Positions 1-6,468 of a stretch of DNA of 12,769 nucleotides are shown here, in pieces. Source of the DNA: UBA8444 sp964003875 (GTDB lineage Bacteria > Bacteroidota > Bacteroidia > Flavobacteriales > UBA7312). Under the pieces are notes generated by a model. It did no database searches, was not told the origin of the DNA, and was given only the letters and a program-made list of their open reading frames with translations. The translations under genes and the position numbers were made by a program. Within the stretch, counting starts at the first letter, position 1; each line of letters starts with the position of its first letter. The stretch is from assembly GCA_964003875.1 (NCBI GenBank), contig CAXFLH010000036.1, forward strand, positions 1 to 12,769, in the 5' to 3' direction.

Positions 1-2099
1 CAGTAACAGAGATGGCGGCTCACAATACAGATCCGAACACGCTTTATGCAGCAACGAGAAGAGGCATTAAGGTAAGTACTGATGGTGGTCAAACTTGGCA
101 AGCAGGTTTAGCAAGTGCTGCAGAGTTTTTAGATGTAGAAGTTGCTATTGATGGTTCTGTATTCGCCAGTACTGCTAGTGGCATTTTTTATTCTGAAGAT
201 GGAACAGCAGGTAGCTTTAATCAACTGACTTCTGTTGGAGCTACTTTTGGGGGTGGTTCCGGCAGAATTGAATTAGCTCTATCACCTTCAGACGCTAATT
301 ATGTTTATGCTGTTTTCTCAAATCAAGGGGGTTTAGGAAGATATAAAGGAATTTACCGATCTACCGATAAAGGTGAAACATGGAATTTAATTCTACCAGG
401 TTGGTCAGGTACAACACCTCCTACCTACAACATCTTTAATCAACAAGCCAATTATGCAATGGCACTAGCTGTAGATCCACAAAATAAGAACAGAATAATA
501 ATTGGTGGTTTAGATTTATGGGAGTTTGAATATGGTGTTGATATTGAACCAATGTCTTATTGGGCGATTTCTGAATATTCCGATTTTTATGTGCATGCAG
601 ATCACCACGATATAATTTTTGATGAAACTAATCCGGGTCGAATATATTTCGGTCACGATGGTGGAGTATCACGAACTGACAACAATGGAGAAAGTTTTGT
701 TACTATGAATCGTGGATATGGTGTTACTCAATTTTATACCGTTGACTACTCTAAAGACGGAAAAGTTATTGGAGGAACACAAGATAATGGTACACAATAC
801 ATCAATTTTTCTAATAATATTTCTGACAAAAATGCTATTGAAGTTGCTGGTGGTGATGGTGGATTTACTCAAATTTCATACATTGATCCAGATGTCATTT
901 TTTCAGAGAGTCAAAATGGATCGGTCAGACGTTCAGCAGATGGTGGAGCCTCTAGCGGTACGCTAGAGAATTTTCTTGGCTTAGACCTTGCAGGATTAGC
1001 TGAAACAGCTGATGCAGAAAGTAATAATGGTTTATTTGCTACATTCATCAATCCCTTACATTTATGGGAGGATGTTGATGCTGAAGGCAACCCTCTTGAT
1101 ACAAGCTTCTTTTTTGCTGCAACAACAGATATTACGCTATCAGGTTCAGACTATTGTATATATATGACAAAACAAGCTCTTGATTTTAGTATCACGCCAA
1201 CGTGGTTTCAAGTGACTCCAATTTATAGCAGCCCAATTGAAAGAATTTCAGTTACTCCTGATGGTAATCATATGTTTTTCTCTAGAGGAAATAACCTTTA
1301 CAGAACTGATAATCTAAATTTAAATGTTGATACCATAAAGGACACCTATGAATTCTTAGATGTTGGTGATACTGACTCTGATCCTAATGGTGATAACGAT
1401 AAAGCAGTAGTTAATACTATTAAGTTAAACACTTTATTTCAATACACAATTACAGATATAGCAGTTGACCCTAATGACCAAAATAATATAGTAGTAACTG
1501 TAGGTGGTTACGGTTCTTTTGATCATGTTTACAAGTCTACTAATGCTATGTCTGATGACCCTACTTTTATTTCAATTCAAGGAAATCTTCCAGATATGCC
1601 TGTATATTCAGCTGTTATTGATGTGAATAATTCAAACAATATTATCATTGGAACAGAGTTTGGCGTTTGGTCTACTACCAATGGTAGTAGCTGGATTGTT
1701 GAAGACGATGGTATGCCTTTAGTTCCTTGCCATATGTTGCGTCAGCAGTACTTACCGGGAGTTAACAAAGGGGTTGTTTATGTTGGTACTCACGGACGTG
1801 GTATCTTCAAATCAAGCAATACATCTTCTGTATTTGATTACACTAATGATGATTCTGATAATTTGAATATGCTTTCTATTTATCCTAATCCTGCAGAATC
1901 GTTCATCAATCTTGAATTGAGTTCTGATATCAATGTTTATGATATATCCATTATCGACTTAATGGGTAAAGAAGTTTTCAATTCTAATTCTTTATCTTCA
2001 ACAAGAATTGATATTTCTTCTTTAGAGGTAGGTAATTACATTATTGTTGTCAATTCTGATTATGGTAAGCAATTAGGTAAATTTGTAAAAACAAAATAG
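1..2099 (+). CDS. Secreted Asp-box (BNR/sortilin-like) beta-propeller protein with T9SS type A sorting domain, 5'-truncated by the window
   Basis: The reading frame is open through the left edge (first whole codon at 3); the ATG at 12 lies inside a propeller blade and is not the real start, so signal peptide and N-terminus are missing. Asp-box motifs (S/T-x-D-x-G-x-T-W) are visible at about nt 75-98 (STDGGQTW) and 360-383 (STDKGETW), with more degenerate copies such as RTDNNGESF and STTNGSSW, each after blade-like segments (DPNTLYAA, DPQNKNRIIIGG). An acidic DxDxDxxGDxD stretch lies near 1370-1400. The last 75 residues (nt 1872-2096) form a T9SS type A domain: the YPNP motif, then a beta-sandwich pattern with DLMGKEV and GNYIIVV, ending in KFVKTK. 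Such domains direct export through the outer membrane and cell-surface attachment or release. No catalytic signature of a sialidase or protease is visible, so enzymatic activity cannot be claimed; substrate binding or adhesion is equally possible. Family call sure, function unknown. Confidence 0.88.
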   Translation, partial: VTEMAAHNTDPNTLYAATRRGIKVSTDGGQTWQAGLASAAEFLDVEVAIDGSVFASTASGIFYSEDGTAGSFNQLTSVGATFGGGSGRIELALSPSDANYVYAVFSNQGGLGRYKGIYRSTDKGETWNLILPGWSGTTPPTYNIFNQQANYAMALAVDPQNKNRIIIGGLDLWEFEYGVDIEPMSYWAISEYSDFYVHADHHDIIFDETNPGRIYFGHDGGVSRTDNNGESFVTMNRGYGVTQFYTVDYSKDGKVIGGTQDNGTQYINFSNNISDKNAIEVAGGDGGFTQISYIDPDVIFSESQNGSVRRSADGGASSGTLENFLGLDLAGLAETADAESNNGLFATFINPLHLWEDVDAEGNPLDTSFFFAATTDITLSGSDYCIYMTKQALDFSITPTWFQVTPIYSSPIERISVTPDGNHMFFSRGNNLYRTDNLNLNVDTIKDTYEFLDVGDTDSDPNGDNDKAVVNTIKLNTLFQYTITDIAVDPNDQNNIVVTVGGYGSFDHVYKSTNAMSDDPTFISIQGNLPDMPVYSAVIDVNNSNNIIIGTEFGVWSTTNGSSWIVEDDGMPLVPCHMLRQQYLPGVNKGVVYVGTHGRGIFKSSNTSSVFDYTNDDSDNLNMLSIYPNPAESFINLELSSDINVYDISIIDLMGKEVFNSNSLSSTRIDISSLEVGNYIIVVNSDYGKQLGKFVKTK

Positions 2100-2115
2100 A
2101 ATAATAGATATATTT

Positions 2116-2151
2116 AAAAAAGCTCTACAGTTTTGTAGAGCTTTTTTTTTT
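2116..2151 (+). terminator. Rho-independent terminator after the T9SS-sorted protein gene
   Basis: A 9-bp perfect stem (2121-2129 pairing with 2134-2142, AGCTCTACA/TGTAGAGCT) with a GTTT loop is followed by an uninterrupted run of nine T (2143-2151). The A-run before the stem (2116-2120) can pair with part of the T-run and lengthen the stem. It begins 16 bases after the stop codon of the upstream gene, as expected for an intrinsic terminator. The A-run also gives it some terminator character on the minus strand, but no minus-strand gene ends nearby. It sits only 11 bases before the gap start codon. Confidence 0.9.
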
Positions 2152-2162
2152 CTAATATTATT

Positions 2163-3161
2163 ATGAAAGTACGTATAGCAATAAATGGTTTTGGAAGAAT
2201 AGGAAGGGTATTTCTACGATCAGTAATAAAGCATCCTAATATCGAGGTTGTGGCGATTAATGATTTATCATCGTCAGAAACTATGTCACACCTTTTTAAA
2301 TACGACTCTGTTCACAGAACATTTGAGGGAAAGGTAAGCTATACTAGTGATTCAATTGTTGTTGATGATAAGCCCATATACTATAGTTCAATTTCTGAAC
2401 CAGAAAAATTGCCTTGGAAAGATATAAAAGTCGATTTAGTTCTTGAATGTACTGGTAATTTTAAAACCAAGAAATTAGCATCTAAACATTTAAAAGCTGG
2501 AGCGAACAAAGTTATTATATCTGCTCCATCGTCCGATAGTGATATCAAAACTATCGTTATAGGAGTAAATGATGATTTAATTGACGGTACTGAGCAAATA
2601 CTTTCCAATGCATCCTGCACCACCAATAGCGCAGCCCCTATGATACAATTGATAAATAATCATTTTGGTATAGAAAGCGCATATATAACAACAATACATT
2701 CATATACAACTGACCAGAGGCTTCATGATTCACCTCACAATGATTTAAGAAGAGCTAGAGCAGGAGCAACATCTATAGTGCCAACTACAACAGGCGCTGC
2801 TAAAGCAATTACTAAAATTTTTCCCGACCTTGCTGACAAGATGGGGGGATGTGGTATTAGAGTTCCTGTGCCAGATGGATCATTAACAGATATTACCTGT
2901 ATTATCAAAGAAAATACTTCTGTCGATGAGATTAATGAATTATTCAAAAAAGCAGCTAGCGGTCCATTAAACGGTATTCTTAGCTACATAGATGAACCAA
3001 TCGTTTCTGTTGATGTTTTAGGAAATAAGCATTCCTGTGTATTTGATTCAAAGCTTACGTCTGTTATCGGTAAAATGGTTAAAGTTGTAGGTTGGTACGA
3101 TAATGAAGTTGGCTATTCTAATCGTTTGGTTGATCTTGTGGCTAAAATTAGTAACGTTTAA
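2163..3161 (+). CDS. gap: Type I glyceraldehyde-3-phosphate dehydrogenase (phosphorylating)
   Basis: Interconverts glyceraldehyde 3-phosphate and 1,3-bisphosphoglycerate with NAD(P) in cytoplasmic glycolysis/gluconeogenesis. At 332 residues it has the usual family length and looks complete. Residues 3-14 form the Rossmann dinucleotide motif (INGFGRIGR). The catalytic motif SNASCTTN places the nucleophile at Cys152, and His179 (TTIHSYT) is the partner base. The inorganic-phosphate/substrate region ATSIVPTTTGAAKA and the C-terminal WYDNEVGYSNR block are intact. Asp34 after the second strand (AIND) is the acidic residue usual in NAD-binding forms, but the second cofactor-discriminating site reads D-S-P-H rather than the classical D-L-P-H, so cofactor preference is not settled. 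The ATG at 2163 is the only start that preserves the nucleotide-binding fold; it has no Shine-Dalgarno sequence. The end overlaps the convergent metallophosphatase gene by 14 nt, leaving no room for a terminator between them. Many Bacteroidota carry more than one gap gene; whether this one is glycolytic or gluconeogenic is open. Confidence 0.96.
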   Translation: MKVRIAINGFGRIGRVFLRSVIKHPNIEVVAINDLSSSETMSHLFKYDSVHRTFEGKVSYTSDSIVVDDKPIYYSSISEPEKLPWKDIKVDLVLECTGNFKTKKLASKHLKAGANKVIISAPSSDSDIKTIVIGVNDDLIDGTEQILSNASCTTNSAAPMIQLINNHFGIESAYITTIHSYTTDQRLHDSPHNDLRRARAGATSIVPTTTGAAKAITKIFPDLADKMGGCGIRVPVPDGSLTDITCIIKENTSVDEINELFKKAASGPLNGILSYIDEPIVSVDVLGNKHSCVFDSKLTSVIGKMVKVVGWYDNEVGYSNRLVDLVAKISNV

Positions 3162-3882
3162 GTTCAAGATTTTTTCCATCAAATACGGCATAGCTGTTGT
3201 AATTTACCCACTCTCCTAGATTAATATAAGTAGTATTATTTCCTAAATCGACTTCTAATGGTAAGTGTCTGTGACCAAAAATGAAAAAATCTAAATCAAT
3301 AGTTTTCATCTTTTCTCTACAAAATTGAGTTAGCCATTCTTTCTCGCCATGGTAGCTTTCATCTTTTTCTCCATTGGCAATTCGGCTTTTCTTGGACCAA
3401 TATTGAGCTATTGAAATTCCTAAATTTGGGTGTATTCTTTCAAATAGCCATTGGCATAATTTATTGTTAAATATTTTTTTGATGAGTTTATAGCTATTAT
3501 CTCCTGGTCCTAAGCCATCTCCATGACCAATAAAAAAACGCTTTCCTTTTAGTGAAATTTCTATTGGCTCTCTGTATATATGAGCATTTATTTCATCTTC
3601 TAGGTAGTCAAAAAGCCACATATCATGATTGCCCGTAAAAATGTGAATAGGAATACCTGAGTCGCTAATTTCTGCTAATTTACCAAGTAAACGCACATAG
3701 CCTTTAGGTACAGCTTTTTTATATTCGAACCAAAAATCAAAGATATCACCTACTAGATAAATGGCTTCAGCATCACTTTTTATTTCGTCTAGCCACTTGA
3801 CAAATAATTTTTCACGCACCAAACTTTTTTCTTTGTTAGGAACGCCCAAATGTAGGTCAGATGCGAAATATATTTTACTCAA
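3148..3882 (-). CDS. lpxH: Calcineurin-like metallophosphatase, probable UDP-2,3-diacylglucosamine diphosphatase (LpxH-like)
   Basis: A 244-residue metallophosphoesterase with the full set of two-metal motifs: SDLHLG (Asp9, His11), VGDIFDFW (Asp46), TGNHD (Asn85, His86), IGHGDG (His120) and FGHRH (His204, His206). LpxH enzymes cleave UDP-2,3-diacylglucosamine to lipid X and UMP at the inner membrane in lipid A synthesis. Length and domain order fit, and Bacteroidota homologues of this type are usually given that name. However, the E. coli enzyme has GNRDFLLG where this one has GNHDMWLF, and GHTH where this has GHRH, so substrate is inferred from family rather than proven. The start is TTG at 3882-3880: no ATG is available upstream, because an in-frame stop lies at 3894-3892, and the SDLHLG motif begins only seven codons later. 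The start overlaps the end of the upstream lipoprotein gene by 8 nt, suggesting translational coupling. It is the last gene of the minus-strand run. Confidence 0.83.
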   Translation of the reverse strand: MSKIYFASDLHLGVPNKEKSLVREKLFVKWLDEIKSDAEAIYLVGDIFDFWFEYKKAVPKGYVRLLGKLAEISDSGIPIHIFTGNHDMWLFDYLEDEINAHIYREPIEISLKGKRFFIGHGDGLGPGDNSYKLIKKIFNNKLCQWLFERIHPNLGISIAQYWSKKSRIANGEKDESYHGEKEWLTQFCREKMKTIDLDFFIFGHRHLPLEVDLGNNTTYINLGEWVNYNSYAVFDGKNLELKRY

Positions 3883-4990
3883 AGATTTCTTTTAATTTGT
3901 TAGCTAATATAGTACCTCTTAGATTACGGGCAATAATTACACCGTTTTCATCTAGTAAAAATGTAGATGGAATACTTGTTATTCCATAATCTAAACATAC
4001 CGAAGATTCAAAACCTTTCAATTGGCTGACTTGTTTCCACTTTAGACCATCTTGATTTATAGCTTTTAGCCAGTCTGCTTTTGCATCTATGGTTTTTGTA
4101 GTGTCATCTAATGATATACCAACAATCTCTAGACCCATAGGGTGGTATGTATTATACAAATCCACAATCATTGGATTTTCTCTTCTACAAGGTACGCACC
4201 AAGAAGCCCAAAAATCAAGTAATACGTATGAGCCTTTTAAAGTATTTAACTCAAAGGGTTTGCCTTTACTATCATTAATTTTAAAATTAGGTGCTTGTGC
4301 ACCTATCGCTGTGTTTTTCTCACTAAGTACTTTTTCTTTAATATCATTTATCCAAAAATTATTTGGATAAAGTGAATCCAAATTGCTTGAAACTTTTTCG
4401 TAGTAATTAAAGTATTCAGATACATCTCCCAATTGTTGAAGTGTAATAAGGTTGATAAAGAGATTGGTGTTTTCATCAATAAAACGCTTCAAATCTTCCT
4501 TTTGTTTAAGTATAATGCTATCGTATCTTTTACGTATCCTTTCCAATACGATAGATTCTTCTACTGTACCCACCGATTTTTGATAGATGATTTTGAGTGA
4601 ATCAGTTTTGGGTTTTATGGAATTAATAATTTCAAGTAATTGTGTGTTTCCTTCTACTTCTTTACTTCCACTTGCTTGAAAATTTACTAGAGATGAAATA
4701 TCAGCTTTAAATACAATAGTATCTTTATTCTGTATTGCTATCAAGCCATAGTTTATATCAGATTCTGATATTCTGTAAAAGTTGATAGTGTCAGCTTTAT
4801 AATTGAAGGAGAAACTCTCGTTTTTGATTTGACAAGAATCTACTTTTTCAATACCATTAAGCGTTAATTTTTCTAAGAATAACCATTGACCATCTTTAGC
4901 ATTACTAATAGTGCCGCTGATATTTCCTTCATCTACAGAGCAAGCCCCTAAGAATAAAATGCTAACAAAAAATAAAATATTTTTCATCAT
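3875..4990 (-). CDS. DUF4369 / TlpA-like thioredoxin-fold lipoprotein (thiol-disulfide oxidoreductase)
   Basis: A 371-residue predicted lipoprotein. Residues 1-17 are a lipoprotein signal peptide with lipobox LGAC (Cys17 the lipidated residue) after a hydrophobic core. Residues about 22-115 resemble DUF4369, the beta-rich N-terminal domain typical of Bacteroidota thioredoxin-like lipoproteins (opening with GNISGTISN). Residues about 125-225 are a helical, charged linker. Residues about 228-371 are an AhpC/TSA-TlpA type thioredoxin fold: entry GAQAPNFKI, active site WASWCVPCRRENP with Cys265 and Cys268, cis-proline loop SIPSTFLLDENG (Pro341). The protein should face the periplasm, membrane-anchored, reducing or exchanging disulfides; TlpA/ResA relatives keep apocytochrome c thiols reduced for heme attachment, but this client is not shown here. 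Two Met codons open the gene; either could start. The gatB stop is 3 nt upstream, and the downstream lpxH-like gene overlaps by 8 nt. Confidence 0.9.
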   Translation of the reverse strand: MMKNILFFVSILFLGACSVDEGNISGTISNAKDGQWLFLEKLTLNGIEKVDSCQIKNESFSFNYKADTINFYRISESDINYGLIAIQNKDTIVFKADISSLVNFQASGSKEVEGNTQLLEIINSIKPKTDSLKIIYQKSVGTVEESIVLERIRKRYDSIILKQKEDLKRFIDENTNLFINLITLQQLGDVSEYFNYYEKVSSNLDSLYPNNFWINDIKEKVLSEKNTAIGAQAPNFKINDSKGKPFELNTLKGSYVLLDFWASWCVPCRRENPMIVDLYNTYHPMGLEIVGISLDDTTKTIDAKADWLKAINQDGLKWKQVSQLKGFESSVCLDYGITSIPSTFLLDENGVIIARNLRGTILANKLKEIFE

Positions 4991-4993
4991 AGT

Positions 4994-6445
4994 TTATTTT
5001 TCTAATGCTTCCCTTACTAATTGGTTGGCTATTTTGGGATCTGCATTTCCCCTAGACAGTTTCATTACTTCGCCCATAAATAAGCCTATAAGTCCTTTTT
5101 TACCTGCTTTGTATTCTAAGACTTTTTCTGGATATTTTGCAATTGCTTCTTCAACAAATGACTGCAGAGCATCGGTATTACTCTCTTGTATCCAATTGTT
5201 TTTAATAGCAATTTCTTCAGGAGAAATATCATTACCTATAAGTTCGCCAAAAATCTTTTGCGTTGCTACTGAGTAACTAACCTTTCCATCATCTACTAAT
5301 TGTATAAGTTGTGCTAAGCGTTTAGTCGAGATACTAAATTGACTCATTTCAATAGCACTTTCATTGAGGTAAGATTTTATACTTCCATTAACAAAATTGG
5401 CGGCTGCTTTATAGTTATTTGTATGCTGACACAGTTCGTTGAAGTATAAAGCAATTTCTTTTTCTTCAATGATGACATTGGTATCGTATTCAGAAAGACC
5501 ATACTCATTAGTGAATTTTCTAAATAACTCTTTAGGAAGTGGTGGAAGTGATTTTTTGATTGTCTCAATGTACTCTTCTGTTACCAGTACAGGTTGTAAG
5601 TCTGGTTCAGGAAAATACCTATAATCGTTGGCATCTTCTTTACTTCGCATTAGAGATGTAGTTCCTGTATTGGCGTTAAAACTTCGTGTTTGTTGTTCAA
5701 CTACACCACCATTTTCAAGAATTTCTATTTGACGATTCATCTCGTGCTCTATAGCTCTTTTTACATTTCTTAATGAGTTCATGTTTTTAACCTCGGCTCT
5801 ATTTCCAAAGGTTTTACTTCCTTTGAGCATAACAGAGATGTTAGCGTCACACCTTAAGCTACCTTCTTCAAGGTTACCATCACAAATATCTAAGTAGCGC
5901 ACTAATTTTCTTATCTCACCTAGAAATTGGTAGGCTTCATCAGAAGTACGAATATCGGGTTCAGACACAATTTCTATTAGAGCTACACCAGCTCTATTCA
6001 AATCGACTAGAGAATTGAAAGGGTCTAGATCGTGAATACTTTTACCTGCATCTTCCTCCATATGTATTCTAGTAATATTGATGGGCTTAGTATCTCCGTT
6101 GGCATCTTTAATGTTTATAGCACCGCCATTGCATATTGGGGTTGTGTCTTGAGTAATTTGATACCCTTTAGGTAAATCAGGATAAAAGTAGTTTTTACGA
6201 GAATATTCGTTACATTCTCTTATGGTCGAGCCACAAGCAATGCCCATTTTTACAGCGTATTCAACGACTTTGCTATTACTTTTTGGTAGAGTGCCAGGGT
6301 GACCTAATGTGATTGGACTAGTCTGTGTATTTGGACTAGCACCGTATTCTGTAGAATCGTTACAGTAGGCTTTAGTATTAGTAGAAAGCTGAGCGTGGAC
6401 TTCTAATCCTACAACTAATTCGTATTTATCTCTAAGGCTACCCAT
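4994..6445 (-). CDS. gatB: Aspartyl/glutamyl-tRNA amidotransferase subunit B
   Basis: GatB is the kinase/transamidase subunit of GatCAB, which converts Glu-tRNA(Gln) to Gln-tRNA(Gln), and Asp-tRNA(Asn) to Asn-tRNA(Asn), using ammonia released by GatA. At 483 residues it is full length. Signatures in order: YELVVGLEVHAQL (8-20), GHPGTLP (48-54), YSRKNYFYPDLPKGYQI (81-97), HMEEDAGKS (128-136), NRAGVALIEIVSEPD (150-164), GSLRCDAN (195-202), the AEVKNMNS segment (217-224) and RSKEDANDYRYFPEPDL (267-283). The C-terminal YqeY-type tRNA-binding domain ends with GLFMGEVMKLSRG. One small oddity: Ala155 stands where the family signature normally has Pro (GVPLIE). GatA and GatC are not in the window. 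It lies 23 nt after hemL and 3 nt before the thioredoxin lipoprotein gene, on the same strand. The ATG at 6445 has no Shine-Dalgarno sequence. Confidence 0.97.
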   Translation of the reverse strand: MGSLRDKYELVVGLEVHAQLSTNTKAYCNDSTEYGASPNTQTSPITLGHPGTLPKSNSKVVEYAVKMGIACGSTIRECNEYSRKNYFYPDLPKGYQITQDTTPICNGGAINIKDANGDTKPINITRIHMEEDAGKSIHDLDPFNSLVDLNRAGVALIEIVSEPDIRTSDEAYQFLGEIRKLVRYLDICDGNLEEGSLRCDANISVMLKGSKTFGNRAEVKNMNSLRNVKRAIEHEMNRQIEILENGGVVEQQTRSFNANTGTTSLMRSKEDANDYRYFPEPDLQPVLVTEEYIETIKKSLPPLPKELFRKFTNEYGLSEYDTNVIIEEKEIALYFNELCQHTNNYKAAANFVNGSIKSYLNESAIEMSQFSISTKRLAQLIQLVDDGKVSYSVATQKIFGELIGNDISPEEIAIKNNWIQESNTDALQSFVEEAIAKYPEKVLEYKAGKKGLIGLFMGEVMKLSRGNADPKIANQLVREALEK

Positions 6446-6468
6446 TGCTTAATTTTGTGTAAATATAA

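Noticed and set aside
12..14. ATG at 12 as the true start of the surface protein.
   Set aside because: The frame is open to the left edge, the codons before it read as part of the same blade, and no signal peptide follows, although a T9SS cargo needs one.
950..968. Perfect 8-bp hairpin CTCTAGCG/CGCTAGAG with a 3-base loop followed by a short T-rich stretch, looking like an internal terminator.
   Set aside because: It lies in the middle of an intact coding frame, the following T-run is short and broken (AATTTTCTT), and a stem of this length is expected by chance about once in a window this size.
1..2099. Repeated Asp-box segments as a possible DNA repeat array.
   Set aside because: The repeats are short and degenerate at the DNA level; they reflect propeller blades in the protein.
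4089..5276. Plus-strand open frames at 4089-4370 and 4911-5276, the second with hydrophobic stretches suggesting a small membrane protein.
   Set aside because: Both lie antisense to well-supported genes (the thioredoxin lipoprotein and gatB), have no recognisable homology pattern, and are explained by the reverse complement of those codons.
6446..6468. A promoter between hemL and gatB (TATATTTA on the minus strand resembles the Bacteroidota -7 element).
   Set aside because: It matches only seven of eight consensus positions in very AT-rich DNA and has no TTG element at a suitable distance upstream.
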